From Apostichopus parvimensis (taxonomy: Eukaryota > Echinodermata > Holothuroidea > Aspidochirotida > Stichopodidae): a stretch of 64,000 nt of DNA. Positions 10,998 through 23,982 of this stretch are shown one piece after another. Position 1 is the stretch's first letter, and each line of letters starts with the position of its first letter. The notes beneath the pieces were generated by a model, which did not search any database, was not told where the DNA came from, and saw only the letters and a program-made list of their open reading frames with translations. Made by a program: the position numbers and the translations under genes. The stretch lies in NCBI GenBank assembly GCA_000934455.1, contig KN886837.1:46386-110385 (forward strand), read 5' to 3'.

Positions 10998-13900
10998 CTG
11001 CTTTGTCTACACACAAGTGATGCCAGGGATGCCAAAAAACAAACAAATCATTACAAGTCATCAGTACAATTCCCTCCCAAACCATTTCAACATGCTTAAA
11101 GGTCTTGTATGTATTCTCATATATTAAGGAATGTTACAATGTTACAAAACAATATGGGATCTCAGAGAGAAATGGGTTGAAGTTGGTTGTAAAATGCTGG
11201 CTGTAGTTACAATATGACTATCCATTATTTGATTTTCTATAGCATATTTGGGGGCATTACTGAAAAATTGATTTATAAGCAACAAATGAAGGTGATATGT
11301 TCTCACCAGAGATGGTTCACGATTTTCATACAAAAGTTTGGCCAAAACTCAACTGCACACAATTCGGAAAATTGCGATAAATTTAGACTGTGGTATACGA
11401 CGTCATCAGGCCAAAGATTTGCCAAAATGCAAACATTTTCTATATTATCCATTTGTATTCTCGTTTATACTTGATAGATGATGCATTTTGAGAGTCACCT
11501 TAGCAACACAGTTTTGTAAATTTGCTGGAACTCTATAATCAATTGGATAATAATTTACACAAAACAATAGAAACAATGGGGGGTTTCCCACTTTCCCCTT
11601 TATTGGTCTTGACAATGTCGACCACTTCATTGTCGTTTACATAAAATTATTTTCAACAATCATATCAATGAAAAACAATGATGCAAATGGGGACATGGTT
11701 ATGAAGATTTCAAAATCCTTTAATTCTTTCACCATAACATACAGTACAATGGTAAAATCATACTGAAAGGTTAAAGACTTATACTTATATGATATATGCA
11801 AAGAGTGTGACACATCAAATGCCTCCAAATATTAACTGTACCAGACAATAAACTCATAAACTAACTGCTAAACTCAATTTCCCCAGCATATATAATAATA
11901 TAAGATAAAGAGTATGAGATTTATTGATAAGAGAATGTCTTTGCCTCCACTTGCAGTCACTCACATGCCAGATTGGATGGAGGGGTGGGTGGGTGAGTGG
12001 GTTGCATGACCTATTGGTCTATTACACACCATGTTGTTGGACAGTTTCCTTTTGTGTCTGTTCTTTGACAGGCCATTCAATCATAAAATAGCATTTTTCA
12101 TGTGTTAATGCTTGAATTTTTGAACTTTTATAACCTCAAATGATGTAATGTTAACAACAATCCAAGTATTCAAATAGTGGCTTAGAGCTAAATGAGTACC
12201 ATATCTCACAAGCCCAATGATGCTTTAGTCTGACCCAATTTTAGTTCAGGACTTTCAGACGTAAAGAGCAAACCTAAAAGGTGCTAAGAAGAAACAAACC
12301 AATCCCTTTCACAATTACACTGTCCAGTTAAACTGAGATTAAGCTGTACATGGAATAATGATACATATTTAAGACTGCCCTTGGGCCAAGAAATAAGTCA
12401 TTGGAAGTAACCATGTTTTATCATAAGACTGGATGGCGATAAAAAGAAATCCAGCTTTTTCACTTTATAAGGCTTCCTGAAGAGTATTCTTTCCAGGATA
12501 AGCTCATGTCAATGTGAGTTCATTCAGTTCACACAGTGATTTATGAAAAACAGGAAACTTTTTCCAACTGCAAAGTGCACGGTAAATAAGGGTAATTTAT
12601 TAGGTATTTTTCTCAAAACGTCACACGAGAAAATTCAAAAAGAATTGTAGTGGATGTATGCTATGTGTAACTGACATGATAATGTGTAGTGATAAACAGG
12701 AGGGATATTCTTCAGGTTCACTTCGATCAAGTTCCTTGTTCCATCTTTGATGAACAAAATCTGATACCATCTTCTCCATATACAGTACAGTGCCTTCCAA
12801 TTCAGCATAACCTTGTGTCTTTCTGTGAAAGATAAGAATATAGAAAATAAAACATGAAAATTTACTTGCAGGTACAAACAAAAATTACACTGCACCTTCA
12901 ATTTATGGTCCATGCAGGGCAGGAAGGTTAGTGCGCAGTACATGATTGGTAAAATAGTACAAGTTGGTACTAGCAAGTGTGTACTTGTGACAATGCCTTT
13001 ACTGTCCCAAATTAATTTCATAAAACAACATTGCTAGCAATAGCAATGTTTATTGGCATGTTTGTTAATATATATAAGTCCTATCTAGAATTAATACTTC
13101 CTCAATAAAAAGTAGCGAATATCATTTAACGTGACCAGGTCGCCAGATTTCATAAACCATTCCAGGATTAAACTTGTCTAGAATCTACACATATAAAGCT
13201 CATTCAAACTCATAAAATATAGGCAATCCAAATTATAGAACAATTTCACTGCATGTAATATACCTGCAACATTCATCTTTTGCAAATTCTAATGAATAAC
13301 AACACATCCAATTACCTTTCAAATCTTTAGCCTTAGAAATTGACTTTTCTTTTGAGCAAACTAGTAGACTTACTTAGAGGAGATGTTATTGAAACTAAGA
13401 GCATTTGACAATCAACCCACGGTATAACAATATAGCCAACCAAATACACGATGCCTTCAAAATTCCTCCTCTGTCACTGTAAACAACACTTGTATGCAAA
13501 GTTAGATGTTTCAGCATCTTATTTTATAGGGTGCAAATACTGAAACATTTTATATTTTTCTATGCATAAGTGTACTTAAACTGATCAAACAGAAGAGAAC
13601 ACCTCAAGATATGATATGGGAGAGGGGGGGGGGGCACACCTGATGGTATCATGCTGAGAAACTGACCTTAGAACATAAACCAAATTTGGACCCTACTATA
13701 TTGAAAACATACAGTATATCTAGAAGATTTATCAACTGACTATTCACCCAAAAGTTACCTATTCAGTCACAACATGGAGACAAATTGGGGATACCCTTTT
13801 TCTCCTTTATTAGTTTTTAATTTAGCTGACAATTTTTGTTTCGCGCATCTCCACTGCTTTGTTTTGAGTCACCCGCTCCAATGAAAACTTTAGTCTGGTA

Positions 13901-14107
13901 GTCCTTGTTCTTCGGCTGTTGGAGGAATTATTATCATGCATTCCCTTATTCCCTTAGCAGTGGCTAAGTTCAATCTATCAATTCATTTCACTATCACAAT
14001 GCTATCAAGTGCTAGGCCTACCACATATCGCGAAACTAATACATGTGTCTTATAAGTACAACGCATTGATAAAGTACTGCAGTTCAAGACGTCTCACCTC
14101 TTTGCAA
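10998..14107. other. Intergenic DNA between convergent genes, with a possible minus-strand terminal exon
   Basis: Most of this stretch shows nothing coding. The one candidate is 12822-12621 on the minus strand. A good acceptor (CTTTCACAG) opens a frame of about 67 codons, and AATAAA on the minus strand follows near 12600. A strong GTGAGA donor sits ten bases after the TIMM8 stop (exon end 14098), so the simplest reading is a spliced 3' UTR of TIMM8. The alternative is the last exon of an unseen gene. The frame contains YAELEGTVLYMEKMV, which I do not recognise. A G-tract lies near 13624. Confidence 0.35.
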
Positions 14108-14383
14108 TTATAAACCTCCGCCCTGCTCGAGTCGTCTTTGAAACTTGTTCGCAATGGTTAGACTAACATCTATGAATCTTCCAACACAGTTTACAAGACA
14201 AGTCTCTGTTTTACTATCAAGTTTTGAACCTGGCTTGTCTATGCATTTGTCCCAACATTGGTCAGTGAAAGAGTGAACTTGAGCTGAATATTTGGCCTTC
14301 TGACTCTCCATTTCAATGAACTGCCGAAGTTCTGGGTCGATTTGACCCTCTTGGCCACCGGCTGGGGGAGCATCAAACGACAT
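14108..14383 (-). CDS. TIMM8: TIMM8, small Tim chaperone of the mitochondrial intermembrane space
   Basis: A single uninterrupted exon of 91 codons. The twin CX3C motif is complete: Cys43/Cys47 (CWDKC) and Cys62/Cys66 (CLVNC), separated by 14 residues as in human TIMM8A. The segment DKPGSKLDS between them is a family hallmark. Tim8 pairs with Tim13 as a hexamer that escorts hydrophobic precursors such as Tim23 across the intermembrane space, and the paired cysteines form two disulfides per subunit after Mia40-dependent import. There is no cleavable presequence, as expected. Human TIMM8A loss causes Mohr-Tranebjaerg syndrome. The sequence does not settle A versus B paralogue. It lies tail to tail with the speriolin-like gene. 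A donor just after the stop suggests a spliced 3' UTR. Confidence 0.95.
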   Translation of the reverse strand: MSFDAPPAGGQEGQIDPELRQFIEMESQKAKYSAQVHSFTDQCWDKCIDKPGSKLDSKTETCLVNCVGRFIDVSLTIANKFQRRLEQGGGL

Positions 14384-15302
14384 AATTTTGTGGTTACTAC
14401 GTGCCTTCCGAAATAGTACAGAATGATTTTTAAAGCGAAATCAAGGTACCTAATACCACTTTTCAGAGTGTAAACTATATGCAATCTCATGCATCAGATA
14501 CTAGACTGTTCAGTGATCATTGATCATCCCACGTTGTTCCAACCACAGTAAAGTGAGCTGCACTTTCAGCCGCGTTTTCAAAAGGAGAGAGGTTACAACA
14601 TAATTTGAAGGTAGCATATGCCCATTAAAAGCCCCATTGACTTACACACTATATCACAAAAGTAATGTGGTCTCTAAGTCTAGATAGAAGTTTGAACTAG
14701 CTAAACGCTACCCATCACTGAATAGCTGACAAGTTGGCCTTTCATGGCACCATCAATTTTCCGTACCATGACCATGCAGAATTTTTGCTACGAGAGCCGG
14801 AACTTTTCGTCACTTGTAAACAAACCTCTTTACTCAGTCGTAAACAATCTTCGCACGCTGCTCCTGGGTGCGCTAAACTGGTCTAAAATTGATGGAGAGG
14901 TACAGCTCCTTCTTAAATCCCTGCATGATGGGCAATATTTCTAAAAAAAATGTAACTCATATTGCCTCTTGTATTTTCGGATTATTTTACTAAGCACCAA
15001 AGTGGAACAAGGGGGAGGGAGAAGAAGGGACTGACTGCTCAGTTCCAGGGTTTCATCGTTTCGACACCACTCCCAATTAAAAATATGTTCTATGGACTCA
15101 TGATCTTTCTTCTGAAGGGCAGTGCTATTACAAAACAACACAAAGCAATATTGTTTACTAGGTTTCTGCTTTGTACCATTAGATGACAAAATAAGTGCAA
15201 CACCCAAATATGCTGATAATACAGACTATTGTATTGACACATCTAACAAACAATGAAGAGTTCATGGCTATTCGATGATACATACCAAATTTATAAATCA
15301 TA
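14384..15302. other. TIMM8 upstream region
   Basis: This holds the TIMM8 promoter side and unique-looking DNA. A 66-codon plus-strand frame at 14744-14944 starts near the expected divergent promoter but matches no family I know and has no clear splice or poly(A) context, so I do not call it a gene. Confidence 0.4.
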
Positions 15303-15592
15303 NNNNNNNNNNNNNNNNNNNNNNNNNNNNNNNNNNNNNNNNNNNNNNNNNNNNNNNNNNNNNNNNNNNNNNNNNNNNNNNNNNNNNNNNNNNNNNNNNN
15401 NNNNNNNNNNNNNNNNNNNNNNNNNNNNNNNNNNNNNNNNNNNNNNNNNNNNNNNNNNNNNNNNNNNNNNNNNNNNNNNNNNNNNNNNNNNNNNNNNNNN
15501 NNNNNNNNNNNNNNNNNNNNNNNNNNNNNNNNNNNNNNNNNNNNNNNNNNNNNNNNNNNNNNNNNNNNNNNNNNNNNNNNNNNNNNNNNNNN
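15303..15592. other. Assembly gap
   Basis: A run of 290 N. Open frames reported across it are artefacts. No neighbouring gene needs an exon here. Confidence 0.99.
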
Positions 15593-18047
15593 TTTGCTTT
15601 ATACAAATAACATTGAAGAAATGATACACTATCATTAATAAAAGAAATAAAATGTGAGAAATATAGTATGCAGAAATGACCCACCACTGGCAACAGGACC
15701 CCAATCATAACAAGATGATGCATCCTTACAATGGAAACTTTATGCATGTGTGACTTGTGTGACAACTGCAATTGATCTTAAATTGGTTGGTTGTGTGTGT
15801 AATGTTTACTAAAACAGTATTCTCAGCTGGTCAGCCATCTTACAGCACCGGGCATTGAACAGACAACATTCTGATTCTCAGTAAAATGAATGACATGTTT
15901 GGCTGGAGTGATTAAAACAGTTTTCTTACAGTCACAAATTGTGAAACATAACGTGCCATTAAAACATATAACTTATGTTTGAGATCAACGAGTGGATTAT
16001 TTAGACAGAAACACAGGAATGCACACACATTTCAAAATGTTTTCTTCAATTTGTTCAGCTTAACTCTCGTAATTGGAATACATCAAGCTTCAATTACTTT
16101 TTAGAAATGTTTCTATCATTTGTCCTCCTTTTCATACACTGCAACAAAACAATAACAATTAAACTAAAACATTGGTTGTAATTAGCTCCTAAATCATTAA
16201 TGCTGTTTATGCCAAGATGTTTTCCACTACACAATACTGGGAGGAGGAATGTTGACAAAACTTATTGACACAGCATGTAATGGACAGATTTTGTAATTCT
16301 TATTTAAGAGAAAGAATCAAAAGAAAGAGGAAAAAAAAAAGAAAAAAAAGAAGAGAAATTATAATATGAGAAGAGTACTGTCATTAAAACGAAACAAAAT
16401 AAAGCTGTGAGTATGAGCCTTTGTCAAGCAAGAAAACATAAAATCAATCATAAGAATGGAATGTTTCATATTTTACACTCTTCAAAAAGTTTTTCAGCCA
16501 TATTAAAAACCAAGGTCAGAATTAAAAATGAAAGGTAGTTACCTCTTGAGAAATTAGTATAAAGAAGTTACATGTCATAACATTTACCGATACTGTTGGA
16601 TCTGAAGAGGCCGAATGGAGCCTGAAATGATTTGACTGAAGGTTTGAATTACTAAAAATCCCAGTCACAGACAGCCAGTTTGCCCTCACAAGTGATTCAA
16701 TCTATTTCTAATTTGTTCAACAAAGAGCTGAAGAGATGAGTCAGTGTCCACCACATACAGTAATAAAAAGCTTTATCATTGCAATATCTAGGTGGTGTGG
16801 TTCACTTGAATTACTAGTCCACACTTGTCCTACAAAACCCCAAGAAGAATTTCTTCTCCACGGATAAGGTGAAAGTAACTGGTAATGGTTAATACTCAAT
16901 AATTACTGACTATTAACAGCAATACGTGCAAAATAATCTAGACTACTTATATTTGCTATGCAAGAGTGCCATCTGTTGACATTTGCTTTGAAATCAGTAG
17001 GCTTTTTCAAGGTTTTTGCGTACCTTTCTGCCACATTAAATGTAAAGAAACCTACAAGCTATTGTGCGGATGACCATATGTCACGATGAGGAACAAATAC
17101 AGAAAATAACTTTAAATAAATGACAAGAATGTTGGAATGTGAGAACCAAATGGCAATATTTTGTTCCTACCTCTAGAATTGATGGTATAAAGCTAGCAAA
17201 AATTTTCAAGAGAACTTTCGACTATTCAGGTAAAGCAAATTAATACGGGATGCTATTGTTTTTTGAAAATTCATGGATTTGGACTCCTTGTTTAGCATTA
17301 AAGATACTATGAAGACCATGCTATGGTCGGAACATGGGCCTCACATTAGCTAAAACACCATTTATTGCCTACAACCTTAGAACAAGGAGTGAAAATAAGT
17401 AGATTTTAAGTTTGGTGATCACTTTGGCTTCACAAACAGTAACAACAGATTATCAAATGGTCACATCTGAGGGAAAAACTTCTAACATGAATTGGTTGTT
17501 GATGAGTGGAGGCAGAGAATGAACCATAACATGAGAACAATCTTTGGCGAGTCATATATACCCACAACATTTTACATGAATCATAGCAGCACATGTAAGA
17601 ATGGAGTTTCTAACCAACATTAAAAAAGGAGCGAGGAAATAAAATTCATAAGGAACTAATTTCAAGGCTCTGGCAACCTAAACCACTTTTCAGAAAACCA
17701 TATTTCTGTGCTTGTGACAAAATATTTCTCGCTTCTTGGTTGCCATAAATTTTCATAACGAGTTATTAAAGTTAAACATAAACATGTTGATGGAAGACAA
17801 GTGTGACACATACTGTAATGTTATTGTTAAATAATATAAAGTTGTTCAACATATCTTGACATAGAAATCACAAATGTAGAGAAGGAAGAAGATGAGGCTA
17901 TATTAAGAAACATAAAATTACTGTCCTGTTAGTACTGATGATATAAAATAAAATAGCTATGAAAATTTCAGTTAAATATATGAACCCAACAGCAGGCTGC
18001 CCAAAAGCCTAAGAAATTTCCTGAGACTAGGAGTACACTACTCAAGG
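15593..18047 (-). other. TPK1 3' UTR and intergenic DNA
   Basis: AT-rich sequence without coding exons on either strand. The part nearest 18047 is presumably TPK1 3' UTR; I could not choose its polyadenylation signal. An A/G-rich low-complexity stretch lies at about 16310-16360. Confidence 0.5.
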
Positions 18048-21000
18048 TTACTTGGCGATGTCCATCGTCCACAAAATGGGAGAGTTGTTTTCAACGGTCA
18101 CTTCTGTTGCATCTTTCTCATAGGTATTGCAAGAACTGATGAGACCACCAAACTCCATTTGATCTTGGTCTGAAAGAAAGAAGAAAAAAATAATAAATGA
18201 ATTTTAAACGGTTGAAGGAATAATTGGCTGATATGGGCTACAGACCAGCCACCTCAAGCATACAAGTCCAGAGTATAAAATACATCAAGTAGAAATGAGT
18301 TTATCTGTTTGTAAACACTGCAGGCTGTTGTTATTATTATTAAGTAAAGAAGTACCTTTTGGTTTTCCATTTATCGTTTTGTGAATAACCCCATAAAGCA
18401 AACCATTATAAGATTTAGAAATTCAGTGATATTGAGTAAATAACAAATTCACATAGTTATACAAATTTTGAAAGGTTGGCTTTATCTACCAACAGTGTGC
18501 TTTCTCTTGGTGCTACATACACAACTCTTATAATTATTTACTGAAAAAGCATTTAAGTACAGTCCATTATTCTTTAAAACTTAACAAATAAAAAAAAATC
18601 AACCTATTGTAGATGTTCAATCCTTGCAAATGGGTTTCATCTCAATATTAAATTATGTAACCACAGAAGTTGTGCTGTATGATTCAATTTTCATTCAAGG
18701 ACCTAGTAAAAAAATTATGTTAACTAGCAGGAGGGTACTTCCTCTTGAACCAGAATGGTACAGTTAGCTGGTATTATGCTAGTTCACTTGGTAACAACAA
18801 CAGATTTAAATAGTACAAATGGTAAAGCTAGGTATATATACATTTGCTATAAAAGTGTACTGAACCCAGCTAAAGTGATGATACTTTTGTTCTAGTACTA
18901 TAACATTGGTTAAAGATTTTGTTTTCTGATTTCACGGTTGGAGATGAAAAAGAAAGAAATATTGCTGCTTACTGAGGTTCCATTTCAGACCTGTTGTGGT
19001 GATACCCTCACACTTTCCTCCAAGAGGAAAAAGACCACAAGTGCCTCCTTCAAGACCGCTACTGATGTCAATTGTGTGATGACCCTAATAAGAGAAAAAA
19101 AAAACCAAATTGAAAAAGTTAATTGTGAAAACAATTGTGTGATGACTAAATTATAAGACAAAAAGTGGAGAAAATTACTTGTGAAAACAAGTCCAATGTG
19201 ATACAGCAAACTTCTACTGCTGAGGCATGTGTTTTTTTCTTTCGTTTATTTAAGTTTGTCTGTCGCATCACCAAAGTTCTGAAGCTGTTGTCATCTTATA
19301 TGCTCTAAAGAATGTATGAAGAGAATATATTTATTATTTCGTCGATAATGCTGGCCATAGAAAAGTTCAGTCATTATTTGGTGTTCAAGAATTGATAACT
19401 TCAAATTACATTAAAATTGTGAAAGGGATATGGATTGTGGTTGGCAGGGGGGGGGGGGGAGGAGGCACTGTTAGTAAACTAAAGAGCCTCCCTCCTCTTC
19501 AAATATAAATTCATGGTATTAAAAAACCCCGCAAGATATACACATAGCTGAGACAGTCATAGCTGTGAAGTTCATTCATACTGAGATATCAACATTTTTG
19601 GTACACTTTACTTTGTAACAAACCTAAATCAGTCATTAAATACAAAATTATTACTGAGTAACACATTCAAGTGACAGAGAGGTTGCAAACTATAAACCTA
19701 ATTTTTGTCCATGATGTTATTAAAATTGGAAAAATAACGAGTTATAGGATGAGAAAATAACATGAAGAAGCTATTTGATGTTCTGAGTAGACTAAGTTTT
19801 GTTTGATCTGCTGAGCTAAGATCCAGGGTGGAACCAACCTATTCGTACAAGGAGGCTTAGATATTACCAATTTTTGTAACTTGGATGCAAGATGATGCTT
19901 TATTTTACAAATTTGGAAACAATGTTCAAGAATGTTCAACTGCTTAAGTTGCACTGTATATTTGTTGTTGTTATATATTTTACATAGTATACTGAAGTTA
20001 TTCTGTATGGCAAATGTTGCATCTATGTATTGTACACTTGAATATTTGTAACATTCTATCTGTCAGTGGGGAAGGTGGGGAGGGGGGGGTGGGCTCATAA
20101 GTATAGATAATCGTGCCCCTGCTTTCAACATCAAGTATATAGCATTTAAAGCATAAGCAACTTCTTGAGAAGATGTTAAACCATGGAAGTCATATCTGCG
20201 ATGAACCCCTTTTTGTTGAGTTGAGTTTCCTTACCGGCATCAAGAGAAAGCTGATGTTGTAGTCTCCGATGAGGTAGAGAGGATATTTTATGATTGATGG
20301 TGCCTCAAAAAGGGTGTTGATATTTGACAAGACGTGATCTAATCTGCCACCGAAAGCTCCAAACGCTACAACAAAGTCAACCTGAAATGAAAATAACAAA
20401 CCATATTGGTTAAGAGAAAACCCAAAATGAAACAACCATGTACAACACACAATAACTGATTACTTTTGATTAACTTTTCTTTGCGGTATCAAGGAAAGGG
20501 TCCTAATTTTGGTAACGCTGTTAATAAAGATGAAAAAAATCAAATACAAATACCTTCTCATTCTTTACTTGATCAGCTACTATTTCAAGGCACTTTCTGA
20601 AGTCTGTTTTATCTTGATCTGGAGTGTGGATAATTTTTGATCCCTGTTGGTAGAGGATTATAAAAGCATTTAGTGATTTATTCATGGCTTACAGTCTTCA
20701 TATTACTTTAAATTATTCTTCAGACAGAGCTCACCTTCCTTCATAAAGCAGAACCCTAAATTTAGCTGATTCAAGGCAATTATCTCTCCATGCAACATCT
20801 TCCTGTAAATGAAACTATTTAATCTTTACAAGTCACTAACCTTTAGCACTTGTGTTTTAGGCTAAGAGGATCACATTTTCAACTCAAATTATAACAACTT
20901 TGTAATAACTATTAACAGATCAAGCTCTCCCTTTTGCAGAGGTATGAAATGCTCTGGAGGTGGATGCTTACATTCCCACTGTAATATGGACAATAATTTA

Positions 21001-23278
21001 CTTTACTGTTACAATGGAAATGTATTTCCGGCCTCAAATCCTTCTTCTCAAATATAGAGGGAATTAATTAATCCACCAACTGGAGATATAAAACAAATTA
21101 ACTTTCCCATTCACAAACTAAAGCCACTGAACCTAGATGGTTGACTGTAGAAACTTTGACAGTCAAAGATTTGGTATATGAGATATTGATCCATGTGTTT
21201 GACGTTTTTGGCTGTTTCAAAAGAGCTTATTTCCTACTTTTAACATTCATCCTAATTACTTTGGGCAATCAAGGTCCATGGGATAACAGCGAAACCCTAC
21301 GTTAAATGTTTTGAAAAAGTATTCACCTTCTCTTCCATGAAACTTTTAACTTCTTCGCGAATAGAGTCAAAATCACCTGTGACTAAGTCTGGTACAAAGC
21401 TGAAGGCAAAAGAGAAATTTAGGGTCATTGAGTAGTTCTGCCACATGGAAACGGAGAAGCTCTTCTAAAATAATCTAAGCAACCTTAATAAATAAAATTT
21501 ACAATATGGTTCTAACTTCTGATGTGAACACAAACAGTTAACATCAACACAAAGCATGGTTCCACATGTAATTTTACATTTGAAGATATAAGGTGGTCAA
21601 CACAAGCATTAAAGTTCATATGACTTGAAAAAAGGTGTAGGTTGCTGTTTTTATCCAGTAGAGACTTTATTTACCGTGTGGTGTTTTCTGCTTTCATCAA
21701 CTCATACAGAGAGTTGTTAGCTCCATCAGTCACAGCTTGTAATGACGATTGCTCCCATAGAACATCAAGGTGTTTTCGCTGGTGACTGAATGGCTGATTA
21801 AGAAGAATTAAAGGAAACCTGACAGCTGCAAATATAAACAACATAGAAGCAGTCATGTATGATGTAGATGTTAACTATAAGAGACCATACAAGTAAGTCT
21901 GGTAAAGGAAGTTAGCAACATCTTACTTCTAAACAAACATGTTGTTCCACCAGCAGTTTAGTATTTAAATATGGCCACTGAAGATATTGGCATATAACAT
22001 GACATTTTAGGCCCTATGGATACATTAGATTGCCATATTGCTGCATATGTTGTTTGAAAGAGTGAGAGAGGCAGGTTGTTATAAGTTTTAGCCAAACATT
22101 GCGCTATCTGGCTTCTTCTGCAGCAGGCTTAAGGTTATGGAGGCTGGTAATACTTTAGCCTAGGCTATAGTTTTCCACATTTGCTGAGATAGTGATGTAC
22201 TAAAATGCAATGCAAACGCTGTATGTAATTAAGTTACTCCTTGGTGGAACTCTTTCAGCTCCTCTAATTTGGGGAGGCTATATAAAATCAACGTCAGGCC
22301 CACACAAAGTTTATGTAGGCTATGCCCATTTTCACTGTGACAAAGTGTGAGTTAGGCCTAGCTAACCCAACTTAGGCCTACTGAAAAGTGACAGTACTGT
22401 AGCTTAGGCCTTGTCTAAGTTGGACTAGCCTATACTAATACTAATAAACCTTACCTAGAAATTTGCATGCTTAAACTTGAGATTTATAACTACTCCAACT
22501 CAGCACTAGCGGCATACGGATCGTTACGTTACCATGGTCCAATGTTAAGGCTAACTGTTACACCTTAGATAGATAGATGATAGATATTAACTTTATTGTC
22601 CATTTCAGAAAAACAAAAAAAGGAAATTATTTCCCGTCGACAGTAAACATAAAACAGTAGTGAATACAAACAAAACCATACAATAAACAAGCTATTAGTG
22701 AACAACTACGAGAATAAAACTAAATAAGCAGAACCAGAACAGTAACACCAGAAGCAACACAGAGAGTTGCAAGTGACAGATCACACACTGTGGCCTAATC
22801 GCTTTGCACGCGAGTTAGACAAGTGTATTGCCTCAGGTAAGAAAGAATTACGGAACCTGGACGTTTTAGTATGGGGCACCTGTAATCGTATCCCGGATCT
22901 ATTGAACATGATAAGACTATGAAAAGGGTGTGGGTGATCTTCTTTTATGTAGCGTAACTGATACAGTGCAGTTCGTGAATAGACGATAGGCCTAGTTACA
23001 CGATCATCACTACCGACACATCCATAGATCAGTAGAAACAACAGAAACACAAGAAATAACCACGTAAAACGACACTCAGCATGTTTTGCTTGAAACATGT
23101 TAGACATATATAACAAGACGGATAGTCAAAACAGAAAGACAACGAAAAAACAGGAAGAACTGTCGAACGGTAGTCGCCACTGAGCAGCGCCTAAAACTCC
23201 GAAGTAAATAATTATACGCTAACCTGAAGTTAGTTTAAGACAATCCAGAGGTCTATATACGTGTCTTATCTGGTCCAT
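18048..23278 (-). CDS. TPK1: Thiamine pyrophosphokinase 1 (thiamine to thiamine diphosphate)
   Basis: Seven exons on the minus strand, 23278-23224, 21825-21675, 21399-21327, 20643-20554, 20381-20235, 19084-18973 and 18169-18048, join in phase to 249 residues; the human enzyme has 243. It transfers pyrophosphate from ATP to thiamine in the cytosol. Landmarks: FPLILLNQPF (23-32), TGDFDS (76-81), TPDQDKTDF (100-108), the AFGGRLDHVLSNINTLF block (132-148), TTTGLKWNL (201-209) and the end ILWTMDIAK, all as in animal TPK1. One family block differs: the usual DGGAN near residue 50 reads DGANN. The first exon encodes only MDQIRHVYRPLDCLKLTS, short like the human N-terminus; it is supported by phase and a GTTAGC donor but is the least certain exon. 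Intron 1 carries a LINE fragment. The gene looks complete. Confidence 0.95.
19885..20090 (+). repeat. Interspersed repeat, copy in TPK1 intron 5
   Basis: About 200 bases resemble 34390-34545 in the same orientation. Shared blocks include a 'gaaacaa..ttcaagaatt' segment, 'gtactgtacact' and a closing 'cagtggggac' followed by a G-rich tail. The two copies sit in introns of unrelated genes, so this is a dispersed repeat. Family unknown. Confidence 0.55.
22566..23110 (-). mobile_element. 5'-truncated LINE (CR1/Jockey-like) 3' end
   Basis: On the minus strand, an open frame at 23116-22781 carries a stretch typical of the extreme C-terminus of LINE reverse transcriptases: HPHPFHSLIMFNRSGIRL, then KTSRFRNSFLPEAIHLSN. 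It is followed by about 200 bases of 3' UTR, the words 'tggacaataaagtt' and a short (ATCT)n tail at 22566-22590. Such microsatellite tails are typical of CR1/L2/Jockey-group LINEs. Everything upstream of the C-terminus is missing, so it cannot move itself. The left (5') edge is uncertain. It lies in TPK1 intron 1 in the same orientation as the gene. Confidence 0.75.
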
Positions 23279-23397
23279 GTTGAGCTGTCAAGGGAAGGTC
23301 TTTTAATAAACACACCTAGGCTAAATCAAATGATTTGTCTTACTCCTACCGTCCAACGGGGTCTTCGGCTACATTTATTACACAGCTGAGAAGGAGT

Positions 23398-23534
23398 CTG
23401 TACGTATACGTACAGTAGCGCTTGCATGGTCAGAGTGACGTCAAGTCCTATAAATAGCAAATGGGGCAAGTCTAATTTCACCACAATTAGAGTAGTGTTC
23501 ATCCGCTCGAAAGGTTAACCGTCAGAGAAAATAG
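23398..23534 (+). promoter_or_regulatory. CRE + TATA promoter and first-exon donor, pointing right, product unknown
   Basis: In order on the plus strand: a perfect 18-base palindrome CTGTACGTATACGTACAG (23398-23415), a consensus CRE TGACGTCA (23436-23443), a TATA box TATAAATA (23449-23456), room for a start about 30 bases on, and a strong donor G|GTAAGTACC after 23534. The spacing is that of a real core promoter with a short first exon. TPK1 starts at 23278 in the opposite direction, so the two would share a bidirectional control region. No plus-strand coding exon was found downstream, so the transcript may be non-coding or its exons may be unrecognised. Confidence 0.5.
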
Positions 23535-23982
23535 GTAAGTACCTAAGGTAGAGCTTTTTTAAGCATGTTATTAGTTATTGTCATCGTTTGTTCGTTCTGC
23601 CTTTTTAATTAAGAGCATAATTTAAAGTACAGATGGTGTGAAAATAGGGAGGATCGAAGGTGATATGAACCATTTTAGAAAATCTTTGATATTACTCCGT
23701 ACGAGCAGATGGAAGGGTGGGGGTTCAGTGTGCTAAAGTTGCTCCTCTTCTAGCTCAAAATCTAACGGTCATGATATGGAAGTTTGCAAGTGCCTTGATA
23801 GGTCAACATTTATCGTAAATGTAATAATAAACCATCTTGAGGAAGATTTTACTTATATTAAGCTATTTTTGTGGTACAATATACTTTAACTTGTTACGTG
23901 ACAATGCAGGCTGGATTAAAGTACTGGGTGACTGTTCTTAGCAAGCATCATGTGTAGCATCGTGTTCTCCTTCTGTTGTCCT

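Noticed and set aside
14744-14944. 66-codon frame divergent from TIMM8
   Set aside because: No recognisable motif or splice/poly(A) context; could be promoter sequence with a chance frame.
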